Source: JADHMP01 sp964386915
Lineage (GTDB): Bacteria > Bacteroidota > Bacteroidia > Flavobacteriales > Flavobacteriaceae
Direction of reading: 5' to 3'
NCBI GenBank assembly: GCA_964386915.1
Contig: CAYLUQ010000003.1
Span: forward strand, 79,533-143,532
DNA: 64,000 nucleotides
Shown here: in pieces, positions 60,036 to 64,000 of the stretch
Numbering within the stretch: the stretch's first letter is position 1
Layout of the letters: each line of letters opens with the position of its first letter
Translations under genes and position numbers: made by a program
The notes under the pieces: model-generated
What the model was told of the DNA's origin: nothing
Databases searched by the model: none
Seen by the model: only the letters and a program-made list of their open reading frames with translations

Positions 60036-62651
60036 TTGCAGTCAAAATCGTTTCGTAATATATTTTACAGTTTCCTGTTGCTTCCCCTTGGCCTTTGTGC
60101 TCAAAACGAAGTGAAAGATAGTCTTGCGCAAGACAGTCTCGCCACTGGCAACAAAGAACCTCTGCTGCTGGAAAAAGTAAAGTATAAAGCTGCTGATTAT
60201 GTTCGCATTAACAGAAAAGAAAACAAGCTCTATCTCTATGATCAAGCAGAGCTTTATTACCAAGACATTCAACTCAAAGCCGGTATCATTGTTTTAGATT
60301 ATAAAACCAATGAAGTTTATGCCGGAAGAATTGCTAAAGATTCCACTGGCATACTCTCTCAAACGCCCTTTTTTAACCAAGGAGGAAACGAGGTGAATCC
60401 AGATTCAATACGGTTTAATTTTGACACTCAAAAAGCATTGATTTGGAATTCTAAATCGGGTCAAAATGGCATGGATATTTTTGCACGTTTAACCAAAAAG
60501 GAAAATGACTCGGTCTATTATATAAAAGATGCTCGGGTTACAACAGCTGGAAAATTAATTGGAGACGAACAAGAAGGAATTGATTATTATTTTAAAGTTC
60601 GAAAAGGAAAAATTATTCCCGGGGGCAAAATAATTACGGGGTTTACCAATATGTTTATTGCCGATATTCCCACTCCGGTGGCGCTACCATTTGCCTATTT
60701 CCCTTCCACTAAAGCCAAGCCTAATGGTCAATCGGGATTTATTTTTCCATCCTTTGGTGAGAGTAATGTTAGAGGCTACTACATTCAAAATGGGGGCTAT
60801 TATATCAGCCTATCAGATTATTTTGATTTTAGACTCACAGGAGACTACTACACCAATGGTAGTTATGGTTTTCAGGGCAATAGTCAATATTATAAACGCT
60901 ATAAATTTAGAGGAAACTTTAGTGTGCGCTATGAAAACTTAATTCAAGAAGAGCGCGGATTGCCTGGCTATGGAAAATCAACTGTGTTCAATGTGCGATG
61001 GTCACACAGCAAAGACACCAAATCTAGTCCTAATTCTAATTTTTCTGCTTCTGTTAATTTTGGAAGTAGTGACTACTATCAACGCTCAATCAACCAACTC
61101 AATGCAGCCAATTTTTTAAACAACAATTTAAGTTCTTCTATCTCCTATCAAAAAACCTTTCCCGAATATCCACGCGTAAATGTGTCGCTCACCACAGCTA
61201 TGTCTCAAAATTCAAAATCTAAGCAGGTCAATTTAACCCTGCCCACTCTGCAGGCTAATATGGAGCGTATTTTCCCGTTTGCCCCCAAAAACGGACCTAA
61301 AAAAGGCATCATTCAGAACATCAATTTTCAATATACCGCCCGAGCCGAAAACCGGATCATCACAACAGAAGAAAACCTATTTGGCCCTCAAATGTTTGAA
61401 AACGCCAATAGTGGAATGCAACACACCATTCCCGTTAGCACCAATTTTAAGGTCTTAAAGTACATTAGTATTTCAGCCAATGGAAATTATAGCGAAGTTT
61501 GGACACCTCGTACCGTTCGCTTTCAAGATTACAATCCCGAAACAGGTGTGGCAGCAAAGGATACCATTAGCGGATTTGCAGCCTTTAGACAATATAATTA
61601 TGGCCTTTCAGCGGGTTTTACCCTCTATGGTACAGTAAACTTCAAGGAAGATAAAAAGATTCAATCCATCCGACATACTTTTCGCCCATCTGTTTCCTAT
61701 AGCACTCGTCCGAGTTTTGAACAATATTATGACACCTATACCATAGATGCTGAGGGCCATACTGCAGAATATACTCGTTTTCAAGGCAGTTTATTTGGCA
61801 CCCCCTCAAAAGCATATTCGAACAGCATGGGAATTTCCATTGGAAACAATTTTGAAGCCAAGGTAAAAAGTAAAGACTCCACAGCTAAAGAGTTAAAAAA
61901 AGTGGTATTACTCAACAACCTCAATATTTCAACTTCTCACAACTTTGCTGCAGACTCACTCAGATGGAGTCCCGTTCGAATGGGAACTGGTCTGAATTTG
62001 CTTAAAAACAAACTCAGTATGAATATTGCAGGTACCTTTGATCCTTATACCCTAAACGAAAACAAGGTGCGCATTAGTAAATATCACATCGCCAATGGGG
62101 GTGGTCTGCTGCGTATCACCAGTGGAAATATGACCCTAAATTATTCTTTTTCCAGTTCTGATTTTGAACGAGAGGACAATGAACGTGTGGTTGAAGAAAC
62201 CACCGCCGGAGGAGGGCGTGACGATGATCTTTTTGGGCAGGCTACAAATTTTTCTGATCAACGGATGATGAATACTCAAGAACCCAGCGAAACGGCCACT
62301 TACCCAAGTTATCGCACCAAGATCCCTTGGGATTTAAAACTTGCCTATTCTCTCACTTACAACAATTCTAGAGGACAAAATGATTTTTCTAATAACTCAC
62401 TCATGTTTTCGGGCAACGTTGAATTAACCCCCAAATGGAAAATAGGTGCTTCATCGGGATATGATTTTAAGGGAAAAGGCTTTACCTATACACAGTTGCG
62501 ATTTGATCGGGATTTAAAAAGTTGGCTGCTCAATTTTAGTTGGGTACCCTTTAGTGATCGAGCGTCATGGAATTTCTTTATAGGAATAAAATCAGATCTA
62601 TTGAGTGATATTAAATATGAAAAACAAAGAGAACCCGATCGCAATCGATAA
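60036..62651 (+). CDS. lptD: LptD-like LPS-assembly outer-membrane protein
   Basis: From a TTG at 60036 the 871-residue product has a signal peptide (FRNIFYSFLLLPLGLCAQ). An OstA-like N-terminal domain (LLLEKVKYKAADYVRINRKE, NKLYLYDQAELYYQDIQLKA, GIIVLDYKTNEVYAGRI) precedes a large beta-barrel with PVALPFAYFPSTKAKPNGQS and FIFPSFGESNVRGYYIQNGG. It should insert lipopolysaccharide into the outer leaflet with LptE. No ATG exists near the signal, so a TTG start is likely. It lies 60 bases from the divergent amidase start and 16 bases before ridA. Confidence 0.85.
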   Translation: MQSKSFRNIFYSFLLLPLGLCAQNEVKDSLAQDSLATGNKEPLLLEKVKYKAADYVRINRKENKLYLYDQAELYYQDIQLKAGIIVLDYKTNEVYAGRIAKDSTGILSQTPFFNQGGNEVNPDSIRFNFDTQKALIWNSKSGQNGMDIFARLTKKENDSVYYIKDARVTTAGKLIGDEQEGIDYYFKVRKGKIIPGGKIITGFTNMFIADIPTPVALPFAYFPSTKAKPNGQSGFIFPSFGESNVRGYYIQNGGYYISLSDYFDFRLTGDYYTNGSYGFQGNSQYYKRYKFRGNFSVRYENLIQEERGLPGYGKSTVFNVRWSHSKDTKSSPNSNFSASVNFGSSDYYQRSINQLNAANFLNNNLSSSISYQKTFPEYPRVNVSLTTAMSQNSKSKQVNLTLPTLQANMERIFPFAPKNGPKKGIIQNINFQYTARAENRIITTEENLFGPQMFENANSGMQHTIPVSTNFKVLKYISISANGNYSEVWTPRTVRFQDYNPETGVAAKDTISGFAAFRQYNYGLSAGFTLYGTVNFKEDKKIQSIRHTFRPSVSYSTRPSFEQYYDTYTIDAEGHTAEYTRFQGSLFGTPSKAYSNSMGISIGNNFEAKVKSKDSTAKELKKVVLLNNLNISTSHNFAADSLRWSPVRMGTGLNLLKNKLSMNIAGTFDPYTLNENKVRISKYHIANGGGLLRITSGNMTLNYSFSSSDFEREDNERVVEETTAGGGRDDDLFGQATNFSDQRMMNTQEPSETATYPSYRTKIPWDLKLAYSLTYNNSRGQNDFSNNSLMFSGNVELTPKWKIGASSGYDFKGKGFTYTQLRFDRDLKSWLLNFSWVPFSDRASWNFFIGIKSDLLSDIKYEKQREPDRNR

Positions 62652-62666
62652 TAAGACGTTTTAAAT

Positions 62667-63050
62667 ATGGCAAAAACAATCATCACAACACCTCATGCTC
62701 CTGCCCCTATTGGGCCCTACAGTCAAGCTATAAAAAGTGGAAACACCCTATATGTTTCGGGTCAAATTGGCTTTGAACCCCAAACCATGACCTGGGTTGG
62801 AGAAAGTATTGAAAAGGAAACCCAACGGGTGATGCACAACCTAGAAGCCATCTTGAAAGCTGCTAATATGACTTTTGAACAAGTGGTAAAAACAAGCATT
62901 TTTCTAGACGATATGGCCCATTTTGAAAAAGTGAATGCTGTTTATGGCGGCTATTTTAAGGAAGCCTCTGCTCCTGCACGCGAAACCGTAGCGGTGAAAA
63001 CCCTTCCCAAAGGAGTGCGAGTAGAAATTTCACTAATTGCTGTGGACTGA
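62667..63050 (+). CDS. RidA-family enamine/imine deaminase
   Basis: The 127-residue protein has the RidA (YjgF) blocks HAPAPIGPYSQAIKSGNTLY, VSGQIGFEP, TQRVMHNLEAILKAANMTFE and, near the end, APARETVAVKTLPKGVRVEI, where the Arg of APARE binds the imine substrate. RidA hydrolyses reactive 2-aminoacrylate made by PLP enzymes. It is 16 bases after lptD, and its stop is one base before the convergent kinase gene's end. Confidence 0.93.
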   Translation: MAKTIITTPHAPAPIGPYSQAIKSGNTLYVSGQIGFEPQTMTWVGESIEKETQRVMHNLEAILKAANMTFEQVVKTSIFLDDMAHFEKVNAVYGGYFKEASAPARETVAVKTLPKGVRVEISLIAVD

Positions 63051-63051
63051 T

Positions 63052-63915
63052 TTAAAAAAGGTTTTCAGCTTTTTCTTTGTGATATTTAACTAATTCATCA
63101 ATGGGTCGACGCACTATTTTGCCTAAATGCAAATCATTTTTCTGAAAAGAAAGTTTGATTTCATCTTCTAAAAAGTGGGCAATAGAACCTATAAAATGAA
63201 TTGGCACCTGATGCGCGTCTTCAAACTGTAAAATTTGATGATTGATAAACCGCTGCAAGCCATTGGCAATGATATCCTGAAATACAGAATTGGTCTTATT
63301 TTCAATTAAAAACTTGCTGAACGTGGCCAAATAGGTATTTGGATTTTCGCGCCGATAAATATTCTCCTTAATGGTATCGGGATCTAAAGCATATTCTTTT
63401 TCAAATTTAGCCGCCATATCGGGCGACATGGTTTTGAAATAATAACTTCTAATGAGTTGCTTTCCAAAAAAGTTTCCACTGGCCTCATCCATTAAAACAT
63501 ATCCCAAAGAGGTAACCCGCTGTTCTATGTTTTCACCGTCGTAATAGGAGCAATTTGAGCCTGTTCCTAAAATACAAACAATGGCTGGTTCTCCAATTGT
63601 GACAGAGGCATAAACAGCCGCATAGGTATCTTCTTTAATGATGAATTTGGCTTTGGTGAAAATTTCCCTAAAAACCATTTCTATGCGTTTCTGAGGTGAG
63701 GCAATACCACAGCCTGCTCCGTAAAAATAGAGGTGGGTAACTTCTTCACGATTTTGATATAACTCAAAATTATTAATAATACGCTCTGTCAAGATGGCAC
63801 TTGAGAGCACTTGAGGGTTGAGGCCTAGGGTTTGTGTTGCAAATAAAACATCTCCCGATGGATTCATAGCAATCCAGTCGGTTTTAGTAGAACCGCTATC
63901 AACAACCAATATCAT
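63052..63915 (-). CDS. BadF/BadG-type ATPase, N-acetylglucosamine kinase-like
   Basis: The 287-residue protein has the ASKHA phosphate loops LVVDSGSTKTDWIAMNPSGD (residues 3-22) and ILGTGSNCSYYDGE, with VTSLGYVLMDEASGNFFGKQ between them and IHFIGSIAHFLEDEI near the end. The pattern is that of the BadF/BcrA group, which in Bacteroidota is usually described as GlcNAc/glucosamine kinase. It may recycle amino sugars from peptidoglycan, matching the wall-related genes nearby. It lies 12 bases downstream of the GAPDH gene. Confidence 0.85.
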   Translation of the reverse strand: MILVVDSGSTKTDWIAMNPSGDVLFATQTLGLNPQVLSSAILTERIINNFELYQNREEVTHLYFYGAGCGIASPQKRIEMVFREIFTKAKFIIKEDTYAAVYASVTIGEPAIVCILGTGSNCSYYDGENIEQRVTSLGYVLMDEASGNFFGKQLIRSYYFKTMSPDMAAKFEKEYALDPDTIKENIYRRENPNTYLATFSKFLIENKTNSVFQDIIANGLQRFINHQILQFEDAHQVPIHFIGSIAHFLEDEIKLSFQKNDLHLGKIVRRPIDELVKYHKEKAENLF

Positions 63916-63927
63916 ATCCTAATGTGT

Positions 63928-64000
63928 TTAAAGCGAGTGAACGTGCTTGGCAAGATCGAGCAGCTTGTTTGAATAGCCACATTCATTATCATACCAAGAG
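63928..64000 (-). CDS. Glyceraldehyde-3-phosphate dehydrogenase, C-terminal end
   Basis: The minus strand encodes SWYDNECGYSNKLLDLAKHV followed by HSL and stop TAA at 63928-63930. SWYDNE-x-GYSN is the invariant GAPDH C-terminal block near the NAD site. The rest lies outside the window. The gene is immediately upstream of the BadF-type kinase on the same strand. Confidence 0.88.
   Translation of the reverse strand, partial: SWYDNECGYSNKLLDLAKHVHSL

Noticed and set aside
1..64000. tRNA, rRNA, CRISPR arrays, insertion sequences, prophage genes
   Set aside because: I saw no cloverleaf, rRNA-like, spaced-repeat, transposase or phage structural sequence. The only exact long direct repeat noticed is the 55-mer at the scaffold gap.

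Overview
The window reads as a chromosomal segment of a Bacteroidota bacterium, most likely a Flavobacteriales lineage. Evidence: Bacteroidota-style -7 promoter boxes (TAnnTTTG) upstream of many genes, many lipoproteins and TonB-type outer-membrane proteins, a BshA (bacillithiol) glycosyltransferase, a DUF6787 gene behind serC-serA, a cysteine-free Nth, a DUF4249 lipoprotein next to a TonB receptor, and an LptD-like protein divergent from an amidase. It is AT-leaning and gene-dense. I found no tRNA, rRNA, CRISPR array, prophage or insertion sequence. A 100-N scaffold gap at 39873-39972 shows this is a draft assembly.

Layout. 1-174 is the start of parE (minus). 173-1650 looks acquired: a methyltransferase lacking its N-terminus begins on the parE start codon, followed by a long imperfect inverted repeat and a secreted cupin. 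1651-9049 holds a Dabb protein, a GH-A glycosidase lipoprotein, a YhhN protein, two tandem PPK2 genes (the first with an apparent frameshift), a CotH-family lipoprotein, a TylF-like methyltransferase and a lipoprotein gene split by an in-frame stop. 9175-24535 is mostly housekeeping: ychF, a YdjC deacetylase, ferredoxin, acyl-CoA reductase, serC-serA, folE, msrA, a LolD-type ATPase, a dihydroorotase-like protein without metal ligands, an esterase, an MBL hydrolase, bcp, nth and an ECF sigma factor. 24767-39383 has uvrA, a flippase-YfhO pair, an outer-membrane transporter, a GNAT-like protein, mnmE, a PEGA-type lipoprotein and a TonB receptor-DUF4249 pair.

After a gene-poor stretch with the scaffold gap comes a TRAP transporter (dctP-dctQ-dctM) plus a zinc dehydrogenase, which looks like import and oxidation of a sugar acid or related carboxylate. 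Then follow a PhoD-like phosphatase, a Kazal-type lipoprotein, a 29-residue membrane peptide and pterin-4a-carbinolamine dehydratase. A DUF1080 protein paired with an exported Gfo/Idh/MocA oxidoreductase suggests 3-keto-glycoside chemistry.

50727-59976 is a long minus-strand envelope and redox cluster: amidase, MlaD-like, membrane Fe-S protein, HAD phosphatase, CCG Fe-S protein, a conserved hypothetical, a GH3-beta-lactamase fusion and bshA. Divergent from it are lptD and ridA, and the window ends with a BadF-type kinase and the 3' end of a GAPDH gene.

No segment convinces me of a wholly new system. The best leads are the junction at parE, two disrupted genes, the 55-base duplication around the gap, the metal-ligand-less dihydroorotase and a few very small genes.
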